64,000 nt of DNA from contig NZ_AP022616.1 of NCBI RefSeq assembly GCF_010731115.1, positions 248,001 through 312,000 of the forward strand, given 5' to 3'. Source of the DNA: Mycolicibacterium phocaicum (GTDB lineage Bacteria > Actinomycetota > Actinomycetes > Mycobacteriales > Mycobacteriaceae). Numbering within the stretch: the stretch's first letter is position 1; each line of letters opens with the position of its first letter. Shown one piece after another: positions 20,847-29,762 of the stretch. The position numbers and the translations under genes are program-made. The notes under the pieces were generated by a model that was given only the letters and a program-made list of their open reading frames with translations, had not been told where the DNA came from and did not search any database.

Positions 20847-21625
20847 GTCTCGCAACGCGCGTCATCCCGTGCCTGGACGTCGACGGCGGCCGGGTGGTCA
20901 AGGGCGTCAACTTCGAAAATCTCAGGGACGCCGGTGATCCCGTCGAGCTGGCCGCCGCGTACGACGCCGAGGGTGCCGACGAGCTGACGTTCCTGGACGT
21001 CACCGCGTCGTCGTCGGGCCGCTCGACCATGCTCGAGGTCGTGCGCCGTACCGCCGAGCAGGTGTTCATTCCGCTGACCGTCGGTGGCGGCGTGCGCTCG
21101 GTCGAAGACGTCGACACCCTGTTGCGCGCCGGTGCCGACAAGGTCTCGGTCAACACCGCCGCCATCGCCCGGCCCGAGCTGCTGTCGGAGTTGTCGCGCC
21201 AGTTCGGTTCGCAGTGCATCGTGCTGTCGGTGGATGCCCGGACGGTGCCGGAAGGCGCTGAAGGATCTGTGCCGACCCCGTCCGGCTGGGAGGTGACGAC
21301 CCACGGTGGTCGTCGCGGTACCGGCATCGACGCCGTCGAATGGGCCACGCGCGGAGCCGAACTCGGGGTCGGGGAGATCCTGCTGAACTCCATGGACGCC
21401 GACGGCACCAAGGCCGGGTTCGACCTGGCGATGCTGCGGGCGGTGCGCGCCGCGGTGAGCGTGCCGGTGATCGCGAGTGGGGGCGCCGGCGCCGTCGATC
21501 ACTTCGCCCCCGCGGTGCAGGCCGGTGCCGATGCGGTCCTGGCGGCCAGCGTCTTCCACTTCCGCGAGCTGACCATCGGTCAGGTGAAGGAAGCGATGGC
21601 GGCCGAAGGGATCACGGTGCGATGA
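20843..21625 (+). CDS. hisF: Imidazole glycerol phosphate synthase cyclase subunit HisF
   Basis: Beta/alpha-barrel cyclase, 260 aa, that with HisH makes imidazole glycerol phosphate and AICAR. The catalytic Asp pair is in [15 protein letters not shown] and VLSVDART; other marks are [26 protein letters not shown] and [13 protein letters not shown]. Start is the GTG at 20843 overlapping the impA stop; the long open frame to 20273 is antisense-free read-through of impA in another frame and not coding. Confidence 0.95.
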   Translation: MSLATRVIPCLDVDGGRVVKGVNFENLRDAGDPVELAAAYDAEGADELTFLDVTASSSGRSTMLEVVRRTAEQVFIPLTVGGGVRSVEDVDTLLRAGADKVSVNTAAIARPELLSELSRQFGSQCIVLSVDARTVPEGAEGSVPTPSGWEVTTHGGRRGTGIDAVEWATRGAELGVGEILLNSMDADGTKAGFDLAMLRAVRAAVSVPVIASGGAGAVDHFAPAVQAGADAVLAASVFHFRELTIGQVKEAMAAEGITVR

Positions 21626-21969
21626 ACGTTCTGGACCCCGGGATCGCCGCCCGCATCAAGCGCAACGAGGCAGGGCTGTTCACCGCGGTGGTGCAGCAGC
21701 GCGGCACCGGCGACGTGCTGATGGTCGCCTGGATGGACGACGACGCGCTGGCCCGCACCCTGGAAACCCGTGAGGCGACGTACTTTTCGCGTTCGCGCGG
21801 TGAGCAGTGGGTCAAGGGCCTGACGTCGGGCCACACGCAGTACGTGCACTCGGTGCGGCTGGACTGTGACGGCGATGCCGTGCTGCTCGAGGTCGACCAG
21901 GTCGGCGGAGCTTGTCACACCGGCGATCACAGTTGCTTCGACGCCGACCAGTTGCTCGCCCCCGAGTGA
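21622..21969 (+). CDS. hisI: Phosphoribosyl-AMP cyclohydrolase HisI
   Basis: Zn/Mg-dependent cyclohydrolase, third step of histidine synthesis. 115 aa, monofunctional. Metal-binding residues are visible in [14 protein letters not shown] and [11 protein letters not shown], with [11 protein letters not shown] upstream. ATG overlaps the hisF stop by four bases. Last gene of the operon; its TGA stop lies in the arm of a palindromic repeat (21965-22019) that can serve as terminator. Confidence 0.95.
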   Translation: MNVLDPGIAARIKRNEAGLFTAVVQQRGTGDVLMVAWMDDDALARTLETREATYFSRSRGEQWVKGLTSGHTQYVHSVRLDCDGDAVLLEVDQVGGACHTGDHSCFDADQLLAPE

Positions 21970-22019
21970 TTTGTGCACGAAAATCCGCGGCCGGCGCGGA
22001 AAATCGTGCACAAATCACT
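21965..22019. repeat. Palindromic repeat, copy 1 (terminator between hisI and TetR)
   Basis: A 55-bp inverted repeat with 16-bp perfect outer arms (AGTGATTTGTGCACGA and its complement), an internal 4-base mismatch (AAAA facing AAAA) and an inner CCGCG/CGCGG stem. The outer arms contain the stop codons of both convergent genes: TGA of hisI at 21967-21969 and TGA of the TetR gene at 22017-22015. A second, perfect copy lies at 29697-29745. Together they bracket the nitrogen cluster. Confidence 0.85.
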
Positions 22020-22665
22020 CAGACGAGGGCAAATGTTGCTCGACCAGCGCCCGGCCCTCGGCTCGTAGGGCGTCATCGACGTCGACTCCAAGTACCCGCA
22101 GCGCCGCATCGGCGATGGCCTCGGCCACGTCGTCACCGGTGATGTCCGGGTCGTCGACACGCTGCGCGATGACCGTCTCGGTCAGCCGCACCGGCAGGCC
22201 GCAGCGGAACTCGTCACGGCCACCCACGGCGTCGACCGCCAGCTCGCGGTACACGGCGTGCAACTCACGGCGCCGGCGGTGGAAGCCCTCGATGCCGTCG
22301 ACCTCCGGCAGCAGATAGAGCCGGCCCAGGTTCCACGGCACGGACAGCAGGTTGGCCGCGTCACCGGCTGCCACCGCCCACAGGGCGGCCTTGGGATCGT
22401 CCACCGACCGCGTCACGCGCCGCGCGAACTCCAGCGACGGCACCACCGTCGCATCGAGCAGCGCTTCGAGGATGGCTTCCTTGTTGGGGAAGTGGTGGTA
22501 CAGCGAAGCTTGACGGATGCCGACGGCCTCGGCGATGGACCGGGTCGAGGTCACCGTGAAGCCCTGTGTCACGAACAGTTCTCCGGCGGCATCGAGGATC
22601 TGCTCGACGGCGGTGCTGCCGGGGCGTAGGGCGTCGCGATGGCGGGGGCGGCCGGGGCGGCTCAT
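22015..22665 (-). CDS. TetR-family regulator of the adjacent nitrogen cluster
   Basis: About 216 aa from the ATG at 22665. An N-terminal GRPRHRD tail is followed by a TetR helix-turn-helix (QILDAAGELFVTQGF, then TRSIAEAVGIRQASLYHHF). The C-terminal effector domain has no motif I recognise. It is divergent from the permease gene at 22828, and a 6-2-6 palindrome over the permease -35 (22786-22799) is a likely operator. A role as local repressor responding to the imported substrate is inferred from this layout. Confidence 0.82.
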   Translation of the reverse strand: MSRPGRPRHRDALRPGSTAVEQILDAAGELFVTQGFTVTSTRSIAEAVGIRQASLYHHFPNKEAILEALLDATVVPSLEFARRVTRSVDDPKAALWAVAAGDAANLLSVPWNLGRLYLLPEVDGIEGFHRRRRELHAVYRELAVDAVGGRDEFRCGLPVRLTETVIAQRVDDPDITGDDVAEAIADAALRVLGVDVDDALRAEGRALVEQHLPSSE

Positions 22666-22785
22666 GCCACCACTGTGCCACCTGCGCTCTTCCGCGCAGC
22701 GCCGGCTCGCACGAAACCCAACTGTTACATCGCGACCCACGGCGGAAACGTCGGTGACCCCTCTGCGTCACGCTTCCCATTAATT

Positions 22786-22799
22786 CTGTCAGTTGACAG
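22786..22799. promoter_or_regulatory. Putative TetR operator over the permease promoter
   Basis: CTGTCA-GT-TGACAG is a perfect inverted repeat whose right half contains TTGACA (22793-22798), a consensus -35. It is 29 nt before the permease start. A TetR dimer bound here would exclude RNA polymerase. No strong -10 stands out at the expected spacing. Confidence 0.55.
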
Positions 22800-22827
22800 G
22801 TATTAGGTTTCGCAGAATCGGGATCGG

Positions 22828-24336
22828 ATGACATTGACCAACACGTCGCCGGCAGATCACGACGATCTCGCCGAGTTCGGCTACGACCAACAGCTGCACC
22901 GCTCGCTGGGCAAGTTCGCCTCGTTCGCGGCAGGCTTCTCGTTCGTCTCGATCCTGACCACGATCTTCCAATTGTTCGGCCTCGGATACAGTTTCGGCGG
23001 TCCGGCGTTCTTCTGGACGTGGCCGGTGGTGTTCATCGGGCAGTTCGCGGTGGCGCTGTGCTTCGCCGAACTCGCGGCGCGCTACCCGATCTCGGGGGCC
23101 ATCTACCAGTGGGCCCGTCGCCTCGGCGGTGAGGTCGTCGGCTGGTTCGGCGGGTGGTTCATGATCCTCGCCCAGATCATCACGGCGTCTGCCGCAGCCA
23201 TCGCGCTGCAGGTGGTGCTGCCGGCGGTGTGGTCGGGCTTCCAGATCATCGGCACCGACACCGCCCTCACGTCGGCGGACGGCGCCGCCAACGCCGTCCT
23301 GCTGGGTACGGCGCTGTTGGTCATCACCACCACGATCAACTGCATCGGGGTGCGCTGGATGTCGCGGGTCGCGACCATCGGCGTGTGCTGCGAGATCATC
23401 GGTGTGATCGCGGTCGTCGGGGTGTTCTTCACGCACGCACAGCGTGGCCCGCAGGTCGTCTTCGACACCGGTGCAACGGGTTCCGGTTACGGCTGGGCCT
23501 GGATCGCCTCGGGGCTGATGGCCGCCTACGTCATGGTCGGCTTCGGCTCGGCCGGTGAACTCGCCGAGGAGACCCGCGACGCGCGTCGGGTCGCCCCGCG
23601 CACCATCCGGTCGGCGCTCACCGTCTCGGCGCTCGGCGGCGGTCTCATGATCATCGGCGCGTTGATGGCCGCGCCCAGCCTGACCGACGGGCGTCTCGCG
23701 ACCGAAGGCCTGCCCTACGTGCTGGGTGCGGTGCTGTCCTCGCCGTGGGGCACGTTGCTCCTCGTCGACGTGGCCATCGCGATCTTCATCTGCACCTTGG
23801 CAATTCAGACCGCTGCCACGCGCCTGATGTTCTCCATGGCACGCGATCACCGGCTGCCGTTCTCGTCGCTGCTGTCCCGCGTCAACCCGGCCACCGGGAC
23901 GCCCATCCCGCCGGCGATCGTGGTCGGTGTCGCGTGTGTCGGTGTGCTGCTGGTGAACGTCGGCAACTCCGCGATCTTCGCGACCCTGGCGAGTGTCTGC
24001 ATCATCGCGATCTACATCGCCTACCTGCTGGTGACGGCGCCGCTCCTGGCACACCGACTGCGCGGAATGCGTTGGGACACCACGGCTACCGACGCCGGCG
24101 GCCGGCCGCTGTTCTCGCTGGGCCGCTGGGGTCTGCCGGTCAACGTGTTCGCCGTGATGTACGGCGTGGCGATGGTGATCAACCTGGCCTGGCCACGGCC
24201 GGAAATCTACGACCCGACGGGCACCATGCCGCTGCTGGTGTGGGCGGGGCCGTTCACCATCGTCGCCATCGTGGCGCTCGGCGCCCTGTGCTTCCCGTAC
24301 CGCCGGACCCATCCGCGCCCCGTCGGGTCGCTCTGA
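22828..24336 (+). CDS. APC-superfamily permease
   Basis: 502 aa with about 12 hydrophobic segments, starting after a 40-residue cytoplasmic tail. FGYDQQLHRSLGKFASFAAGFS and the SFGGPAFFWTWPVVF and ELAARYPISGAIYQW segments are typical of the amino-acid/choline/GABA permease branch of the APC superfamily. Substrate cannot be assigned from sequence; its neighbours (DUF1989 pair, carboxyltransferase, allophanate hydrolase) suggest a small nitrogen compound such as guanidine, urea or an amide. First gene of the cluster, under the palindrome at 22786-22799. Confidence 0.85.
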   Translation: MTLTNTSPADHDDLAEFGYDQQLHRSLGKFASFAAGFSFVSILTTIFQLFGLGYSFGGPAFFWTWPVVFIGQFAVALCFAELAARYPISGAIYQWARRLGGEVVGWFGGWFMILAQIITASAAAIALQVVLPAVWSGFQIIGTDTALTSADGAANAVLLGTALLVITTTINCIGVRWMSRVATIGVCCEIIGVIAVVGVFFTHAQRGPQVVFDTGATGSGYGWAWIASGLMAAYVMVGFGSAGELAEETRDARRVAPRTIRSALTVSALGGGLMIIGALMAAPSLTDGRLATEGLPYVLGAVLSSPWGTLLLVDVAIAIFICTLAIQTAATRLMFSMARDHRLPFSSLLSRVNPATGTPIPPAIVVGVACVGVLLVNVGNSAIFATLASVCIIAIYIAYLLVTAPLLAHRLRGMRWDTTATDAGGRPLFSLGRWGLPVNVFAVMYGVAMVINLAWPRPEIYDPTGTMPLLVWAGPFTIVAIVALGALCFPYRRTHPRPVGSL

Positions 24337-24370
24337 CCTCTGCCAATCCGCTACTGCCGAAGGGATTCTC

Positions 24371-25240
24371 ATGAGTTCTTCGTCCACTTCCACCACCTCG
24401 ACCACCGCGGCGGCCCGCGCGCACGCCCGGGCACAGGCCGGCACGCACACCGCAGCCATGCCCGTCGTCCCGGCATCACTGTGGCCGACACCGCCCGCCG
24501 GCGTCGAAGCCGACCGCCTGACCTGGGCCGAGACGGTCCCCGGCGGCCGCTACACCAGCAAGGTGCTGGACCGGGGAACCCGGTTGCGGCTCACCGACAT
24601 CGAGGGCCGCGCCTGCGCGCATCTGTTGCTGTGGCGCGCCGACGCCCCCTGGGAACGGCTCAACACCGCCGACACCGTCAAGGTGCCGTGGCAGGCGTAC
24701 CTCGGCACCGGGCATCCGCTGCTCGATGACCAGGGACGGGTCCTGGCGACCATCGTCGCCGATACCTCGGGCCACCACGATGCCCTGTGCGGCACCACGA
24801 CCCGAGCCCAGAACGAGGCGCGCTACGGCGCCGGCACCGCGCACTCGGACAGTCCGGCCGGGCGCGAGCTGCTGGTGCTCGCCGCGCTCAAACACGGCCT
24901 CGGCCCGCGCGACGTCGGCCCCGGCGTGTCGTTCTTCCACGGCGTCCGGGCCGACGATGCGGGCCAGCTGGTGTCGACGGGCTCGGCCGGAGCAGGCACG
25001 GCGGTCGAACTGCTCGTGCACCTGCCGGTGATCGTGGCGATCGCCAACACCGCGCACCCGCTCGATGAATCGCCGACCTTCGATACGTCCGATCTGGAGG
25101 TGCTGGCCTGGTCGGCCCCCGCCGACCTCGCCGACCTGGCCGCCCGCGCCGAAACGATCGGACCCGAATACGAACGCGCGCACCGCAACACCGAAGACGT
25201 CTGGACCGCACTGCATCTCACCGAAGGAGTTCCCGCATGA
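24371..25240 (+). CDS. DUF1989 protein, urea carboxylase-associated type 2
   Basis: 289 aa with a low-complexity Ser/Thr/Ala N-terminus (about 40 residues) and a DUF1989 domain. Family features visible are WAETVPGGRYTSKVLDRG, the RLTDIEGRACAHLLLW strand, HHDALCGTTTRAQNEARYG and VSFFHGV. DUF1989 pairs have been reported to form carboxyguanidine deiminase, which removes ammonia from carboxyguanidine to give allophanate. A GAAGGGA ribosome site precedes the ATG, and the gene overlaps its paralogue by ATGA, as expected for subunits made in equal amounts. Confidence 0.8.
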   Translation: MSSSSTSTTSTTAAARAHARAQAGTHTAAMPVVPASLWPTPPAGVEADRLTWAETVPGGRYTSKVLDRGTRLRLTDIEGRACAHLLLWRADAPWERLNTADTVKVPWQAYLGTGHPLLDDQGRVLATIVADTSGHHDALCGTTTRAQNEARYGAGTAHSDSPAGRELLVLAALKHGLGPRDVGPGVSFFHGVRADDAGQLVSTGSAGAGTAVELLVHLPVIVAIANTAHPLDESPTFDTSDLEVLAWSAPADLADLAARAETIGPEYERAHRNTEDVWTALHLTEGVPA

Positions 25241-25884
25241 GCACCGCCATCGATTCGGTCCCCGCGCTGGTGTCCGGCACGACCATCCTCGACGAGATCG
25301 TCGAGGCCCGCGGCCCCTGGTCGGCGATCGTCGCAGCAGGCGATGTGCTGACCATCGTCGACCTGCACGGCAACCAGGCCGTGGACACGCTGATCTACGG
25401 GGCGCACGACACGTCCCGCCGGTACAGCGCCCAGACCACCATCACGGCGCAGAAGTCGCTGTTTGTCAGCACCGGAACGGTGTTGCGCGACAGCGACGGT
25501 GGGGCACTGATGACCGTCGTGGCCGACGAAGTGGGCAATCACGACACCGTCGGCGGCGCCTGCTCGCAGGAGTCCAACACCCTGCGCTACGGCAACCACA
25601 CCCGGCACCAGCACGCCTGCGTGGAGAACTTCCTAATCGAAGGCGCGCGGTACGGCCTCGGAAAGCGTGACCTGGCACCGAATCTCAACTTCTTCATGAA
25701 CGTGCCGGTGGAGGCCGACGGCACCCTCGGCATCGTCGACGGGCTGTCGGCGCCGGGACTGCGGGTGGCGCTGCGCGCCGACACCGACGTCCTCGTACTG
25801 GTGTCCAACTGCCCGCAGATCAACAACCCGTGCAACGGCTTCGATCCGACACCGGTGCGGATGATCGTCACCCGCCCGTCCTGA
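25237..25884 (+). CDS. DUF1989 protein, urea carboxylase-associated type 1
   Basis: 215 aa, DUF1989 throughout. The putative metal-site residues are in DEVGNHDTVGGACSQESN, TLRYGN, HQHACVENFL and the C-terminal NCPQINNPCNGFDPTPVR. Overlaps the upstream paralogue by four bases. In the guanidine pathway the two DUF1989 proteins act together downstream of a biotin-dependent carboxylase and upstream of allophanate hydrolase; the gene order here follows that logic. Confidence 0.82.
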   Translation: MSTAIDSVPALVSGTTILDEIVEARGPWSAIVAAGDVLTIVDLHGNQAVDTLIYGAHDTSRRYSAQTTITAQKSLFVSTGTVLRDSDGGALMTVVADEVGNHDTVGGACSQESNTLRYGNHTRHQHACVENFLIEGARYGLGKRDLAPNLNFFMNVPVEADGTLGIVDGLSAPGLRVALRADTDVLVLVSNCPQINNPCNGFDPTPVRMIVTRPS

Positions 25885-25929
25885 TCCACGTTCTCTCGCA
25901 CCGCGTTCTGCATTCGAAGGAGTACCCGA

Positions 25930-28014
25930 ATGGCGCCATCCGCCCTCACCGTGCTGCGGCCCGGGCCGAGCACCACCGTCCAGGACTGGCCAGGCCGCAT
26001 CGGCTACTGGCAGGTCGGCGTACCGCCGTCAGGCCCGATGGACGATCTGTCTCTGCGGCTGGCCAATCTCGCGGTCGGTAATGCCGAGGGGGCACCGGGC
26101 CTCGAGGCCACGATGGCCGGTCCCACACTGGGATTCGACGAGGCGACGGTCGTCTGCGTCACCGGCGCGCCGGTACCGGTCACGCTCGACGGGGTGCCGG
26201 CGCGGCAGTGGGCGCCCATCGCGGTCCCCGAGGGCGGCGTGCTCGAAATCGGTGCGGTGCAGGGCGTCGGCATGCGGATCTACATCGCGGTGGCCGGCGG
26301 CATCGAGGCCGAGGCGTACCTCGGCTCGCGCTCGACGTTCACGCTCGGGAAGTTCGGCGCCGGCGGGCGGGCGCTCGCGGCCGGTGACCGTCTCGATCTG
26401 GGTGTTCCAGGCGGACGACCGCGCCGCCTCACCGATGAGGAGATCCCATCGATCGGTCACGAATGGCGGCTGGCGGTGACCGAGGGACCCCACGGCGCGC
26501 CGGAGTTCTTCACCCGCGCTGACATCGAGAGCCTCTATGAGGCCACGTATCTGGTGGACCACAACCTCGACCGCACCGGCGTGCGCCTGGTCGGGCCGAA
26601 ACCGCAGTGGGCGCGGCCCGACGGCGGTGAGGCCGGACTGCACCCGTCGAACATCCACGACACCCCGTATTCGGTTGGCGCACTGGACTTCACCGGCGAC
26701 ACCCCAATCCTGCTCGGCCCGGACGGACCCAGCCTCGGCGGTTTCGTCTGCCCGGTGACGGTGACGTCGGCGGACCGCTGGAAGCTCGGACAGCTCACGC
26801 CCGGCGACCGGGTGCGCTTCGTTCCGGTGCGGGCCAGTGCCGCGGCACCGCTGGCGGCGCTGGGGACATCCCGGCGCGCGGCGTCGCCTGTGGTGCGCAG
26901 CCCGCGCGGTGACGGCGATGACGGCGTGTTGCACCGCGGGGTCACCGGCGACGGTACGACGTCGATGACATTGCGCCGCAGCGGCGACGACAACCTGCTG
27001 GTCGAATACGGCACGATGACACTGGATCTGGTGTTGCGGGCGCGGGTGCACGCCCTGCACACCGCGATCGAGGCACACCGGCCGCGCGGGATCATCGACC
27101 TGACGCCTGGAATCCGTTCGCTGCAGGTCAAGTTCGACGCCGCGCTCACCGATCACCAGGCGATGACGGCCTTCGTACTCGATCTCGAGTCCGCGCTCGG
27201 GCCCGTCGACCAGCTGGTGTTGCCGAGCCGTTCGGTTCGGCTGCCGCTGAGTTGGGACGATCCGACCATCCGGCTGGCCATCGACCGGTACCGCAACGGT
27301 GTGCGCGACGACGCGCCGTGGTGCCCGAGCAACATCGAGTTCATCCGCCGGATGAACGGCCTGGAGTCGCAGCAGGAGGTGTTCGACATCGTCCATGCGG
27401 CAAGCTATCTCGTGCTCGGCTTGGGTGATGTGTACCTCGGCGCGCCCGTCGCCACGCCGGTCGATCCACGCCATCGCGTGGTCACCACCAAGTACAACCC
27501 GGCACGGACCTGGACGCCGGAGAACGCGGTCGGCATCGGCGGCGCTTACCTCTGCATCTACGGCATGGAAGGCCCGGGCGGCTACCAGCTGATGGGCCGT
27601 ACCACCCAGGTGTGGAACCACCGATTCCCGCTGTCCGCACCCGGTTTCGAGCCCGAGCAGCCGTGGCTGCTGCGGTTCTTCGACCAGGTGTCGTGGTATC
27701 CGGTGTCCTCCGATGAGCTCACCGACCTGCGGGCCGACGTCGCCGCCGGCCGCGGCACCGTCGACATCACCGACGGTGAGTTCCGGATCGCCGACCATCT
27801 GGCCTTCCTCGCGCGGGAGGCCGACGACATCGCCGCGGTGCGACAGCGGATGACCGCCGCCCGCAACGAGGAACGCGCCCGCTGGGAGGCCAGCGGCGAG
27901 ATCGGCGCACGCAAGAAGCCCGGGAGCGCGACGATCGAGCGGCGAGGAACGAGCCGCGATGAGGAGTGCGACCAATCAGACTCAGCCGCCACAACAGGAC
28001 AGGAAGTCGCATGA
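25930..28014 (+). CDS. Urea/guanidine carboxylase carboxyltransferase half (no BC or BCCP domain)
   Basis: 694 aa. Residues about 5-310 are a CT_A_B (AHS2, KipA-like) domain and about 350-570 a CT_C_D (AHS1, KipI-like) domain, in the order found in the carboxyltransferase part of urea carboxylase. A full enzyme is about 1200 aa with an N-terminal biotin carboxylase and a C-terminal biotin carrier. Neither is present: the protein starts directly at LTVLRPGPSTTVQDWPGR, no ATP-grasp motif occurs, and the C-terminus lacks any AMKM/MKM biotin site. GAAGGAG precedes the ATG. It may borrow a carboxylase and carrier in trans or catalyse something else. The last 40 residues look unstructured. Confidence 0.82.
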   Translation: MAPSALTVLRPGPSTTVQDWPGRIGYWQVGVPPSGPMDDLSLRLANLAVGNAEGAPGLEATMAGPTLGFDEATVVCVTGAPVPVTLDGVPARQWAPIAVPEGGVLEIGAVQGVGMRIYIAVAGGIEAEAYLGSRSTFTLGKFGAGGRALAAGDRLDLGVPGGRPRRLTDEEIPSIGHEWRLAVTEGPHGAPEFFTRADIESLYEATYLVDHNLDRTGVRLVGPKPQWARPDGGEAGLHPSNIHDTPYSVGALDFTGDTPILLGPDGPSLGGFVCPVTVTSADRWKLGQLTPGDRVRFVPVRASAAAPLAALGTSRRAASPVVRSPRGDGDDGVLHRGVTGDGTTSMTLRRSGDDNLLVEYGTMTLDLVLRARVHALHTAIEAHRPRGIIDLTPGIRSLQVKFDAALTDHQAMTAFVLDLESALGPVDQLVLPSRSVRLPLSWDDPTIRLAIDRYRNGVRDDAPWCPSNIEFIRRMNGLESQQEVFDIVHAASYLVLGLGDVYLGAPVATPVDPRHRVVTTKYNPARTWTPENAVGIGGAYLCIYGMEGPGGYQLMGRTTQVWNHRFPLSAPGFEPEQPWLLRFFDQVSWYPVSSDELTDLRADVAAGRGTVDITDGEFRIADHLAFLAREADDIAAVRQRMTAARNEERARWEASGEIGARKKPGSATIERRGTSRDEECDQSDSAATTGQEVA

Positions 28015-29690
28015 CGGACCGGATCAGCGCCGCCTACGCGGCCATCGCACAGCGACCGGAAGCCTTCATCACCGTGCGCGACGAGGACACGGTACGTCAG
28101 GAGTTCGCACAGGCGCAGGGCCCGCTGGCCGGCCAGCTGCTGGCCGTCAAGGACAACGTCGACGTCGCTGGCCTCCCCACCACCGCGGCGTGCCCGGGCT
28201 ACGCGTACACCCCCGATGCCGACGCGCCCGCGGTGGCGGCGCTGCGGGCGGCCGGCGCGGTGGTGATCGGCAAGACCAATCTGGACCAGTTCGCCACCGG
28301 GCTCGTCGGCACTCGAAGCCCCTACGGCGCCGTGCGTGACGCGCGGCGGCCGGACCGGATATCGGGCGGCTCGTCGTCGGGCTCGGCCGTCGCGGTGGCC
28401 ATCGGTGCGGCCGACCTCGGAATCGGCACGGACACCGCGGGATCCGGCCGGGTGCCGGCGGCGTACCAGGGCCTGGTCGGCATCAAGGGCACCATCGGGC
28501 TGGTGTCGACGACCGGCGTCGTCCCGGCCTGCCCGAGCTACGACTGCGTGACGATCCTGGCGCGGGATCTGGCCACGGCGGAGAGTGCCATGGCCGTGAT
28601 GGTGACCACCACGGAGCGGCCGTGGCCCGCGTCGACGCGCTTCGCCGCCCCGGCCGACCCGGTCCTGGCCGTCCCGGCCGAGCTACCGGCCATGGCGCCC
28701 GGCTGGGACGTCGCGTTCCAGCGCGCGGTCGATGCCGCGCGGGACGCCGGGATGCGCATCGTCCCCATCGATCTCACGGACTTCCTGGCCGCCGCGCGGC
28801 TGCTGTACGACGGGGCGCTGGTCGCCGAACGTACGGAAGCGGTGGGGGACTTCATCACCCGTGCCGGTGACGATGCCGGCTTGGACCCGACAGTCGCGGC
28901 CATCATCAGCGCCGGTGGCGCCCGCACCGCGACCGGACTGCTGCGCGACCGTCGTGAATTGGATCGCCTGCGGGAGCGGGCATTCCGGGCCCTGGGGGAG
29001 TGCGACGCGCTGCTCGTCCCCACTGCGCCGCTGCAGCCGACGCTCGCCGAGGTGGCCGCCGACCCCGTCGCGGTCAACGCCCGGATCGGCACGTATACCA
29101 ATTTCTGCAATCTCTTCGACATGTGCGGCGTCGCGGTTCCCGCGGGTGAGGTTGTCGAATCCGACGGCACCACAGCGCAATTCGGGGTCACGGTACTGGG
29201 ACGGGCCTTCGATGACGCCGTGGTGGCCGACATTGCGGCCCGGCTGGGCGGTGGTGACCGCGGCACGGTGGCGTCCTGGCCGGAACGCGCGGGCGCCGGG
29301 GCGCTGACGCTGGTGGTGGCCGGCGCGCATCTGCGTGATCAGCCGCTGGCCGGTCAGCTCCACGATCTCGGAGCGCGGTGGGACGGGCCGGCCCGCACGG
29401 CGGAGCGCTATCGGATGACGGCGCTGCCGTCCGGTAAGCCGGCCCTGGTGCGGGTCCCCGACGATGGGCGGTCCTTCGAAGTCGAGCGCTGGTCGCTCTC
29501 GCCGGCGGCGCTGGGAACGTTCCTGGCCGCCCTCCCGACGCCCATGGGACTGGCGGCGGTGGAACTCGACGACGGGTCCTGGGAGACCGGGTTCGTCTGC
29601 GCCGACGAGGGGGCCATCGCCGCACCCGACATCTCGGAGTTCGGCGGCTGGCGGGCCTACCTCCAGGCCAGGGAGTTCGCCACCCCGTAA
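28011..29690 (+). CDS. atzF: Allophanate hydrolase (AtzF-type)
   Basis: 559 aa, amidase-signature hydrolase that splits allophanate to ammonia and CO2. The Ser-Ser-Lys triad is in place: Lys47 in LLAVKDNVD, Ser121 in SGGSSSGS and nucleophile Ser145 in GTDTAGSGR, with spacings equal to those of AtzF. The C-terminal 130 residues form the extra domain typical of allophanate hydrolases. ATG overlaps the carboxyltransferase stop by four bases. Last gene of the cluster, six bases before palindromic repeat copy 2. Confidence 0.88.
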   Translation: MTDRISAAYAAIAQRPEAFITVRDEDTVRQEFAQAQGPLAGQLLAVKDNVDVAGLPTTAACPGYAYTPDADAPAVAALRAAGAVVIGKTNLDQFATGLVGTRSPYGAVRDARRPDRISGGSSSGSAVAVAIGAADLGIGTDTAGSGRVPAAYQGLVGIKGTIGLVSTTGVVPACPSYDCVTILARDLATAESAMAVMVTTTERPWPASTRFAAPADPVLAVPAELPAMAPGWDVAFQRAVDAARDAGMRIVPIDLTDFLAAARLLYDGALVAERTEAVGDFITRAGDDAGLDPTVAAIISAGGARTATGLLRDRRELDRLRERAFRALGECDALLVPTAPLQPTLAEVAADPVAVNARIGTYTNFCNLFDMCGVAVPAGEVVESDGTTAQFGVTVLGRAFDDAVVADIAARLGGGDRGTVASWPERAGAGALTLVVAGAHLRDQPLAGQLHDLGARWDGPARTAERYRMTALPSGKPALVRVPDDGRSFEVERWSLSPAALGTFLAALPTPMGLAAVELDDGSWETGFVCADEGAIAAPDISEFGGWRAYLQAREFATP

Positions 29691-29696
29691 CCCAGG

Positions 29697-29745
29697 GATT
29701 TGTGCACGATTTTCCGCGGCGTGCGCGGAAAATCGTGCACAAATC
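29697..29745. repeat. Palindromic repeat, copy 2 (terminator after allophanate hydrolase)
   Basis: Perfect inverted repeat with 22-bp arms (starting GATTTGTGCACGATTTTCCG) and a 5-nt GCGTG loop, six bases after the allophanate hydrolase stop. Same sequence family as the element at 21965-22019, differing mainly in the inner TTTT/AAAA run. It is a strong hairpin able to terminate the cluster transcript. Confidence 0.85.
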
Positions 29746-29762
29746 ACTAGTCTGCAGGGAGT

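Noticed and set aside
22741..22827. Guanidine riboswitch before the permease
   Set aside because: The gap is only about 160 bp to the divergent gene, is occupied by a TetR-type operator and -35, and shows none of the conserved guanidine aptamer features.
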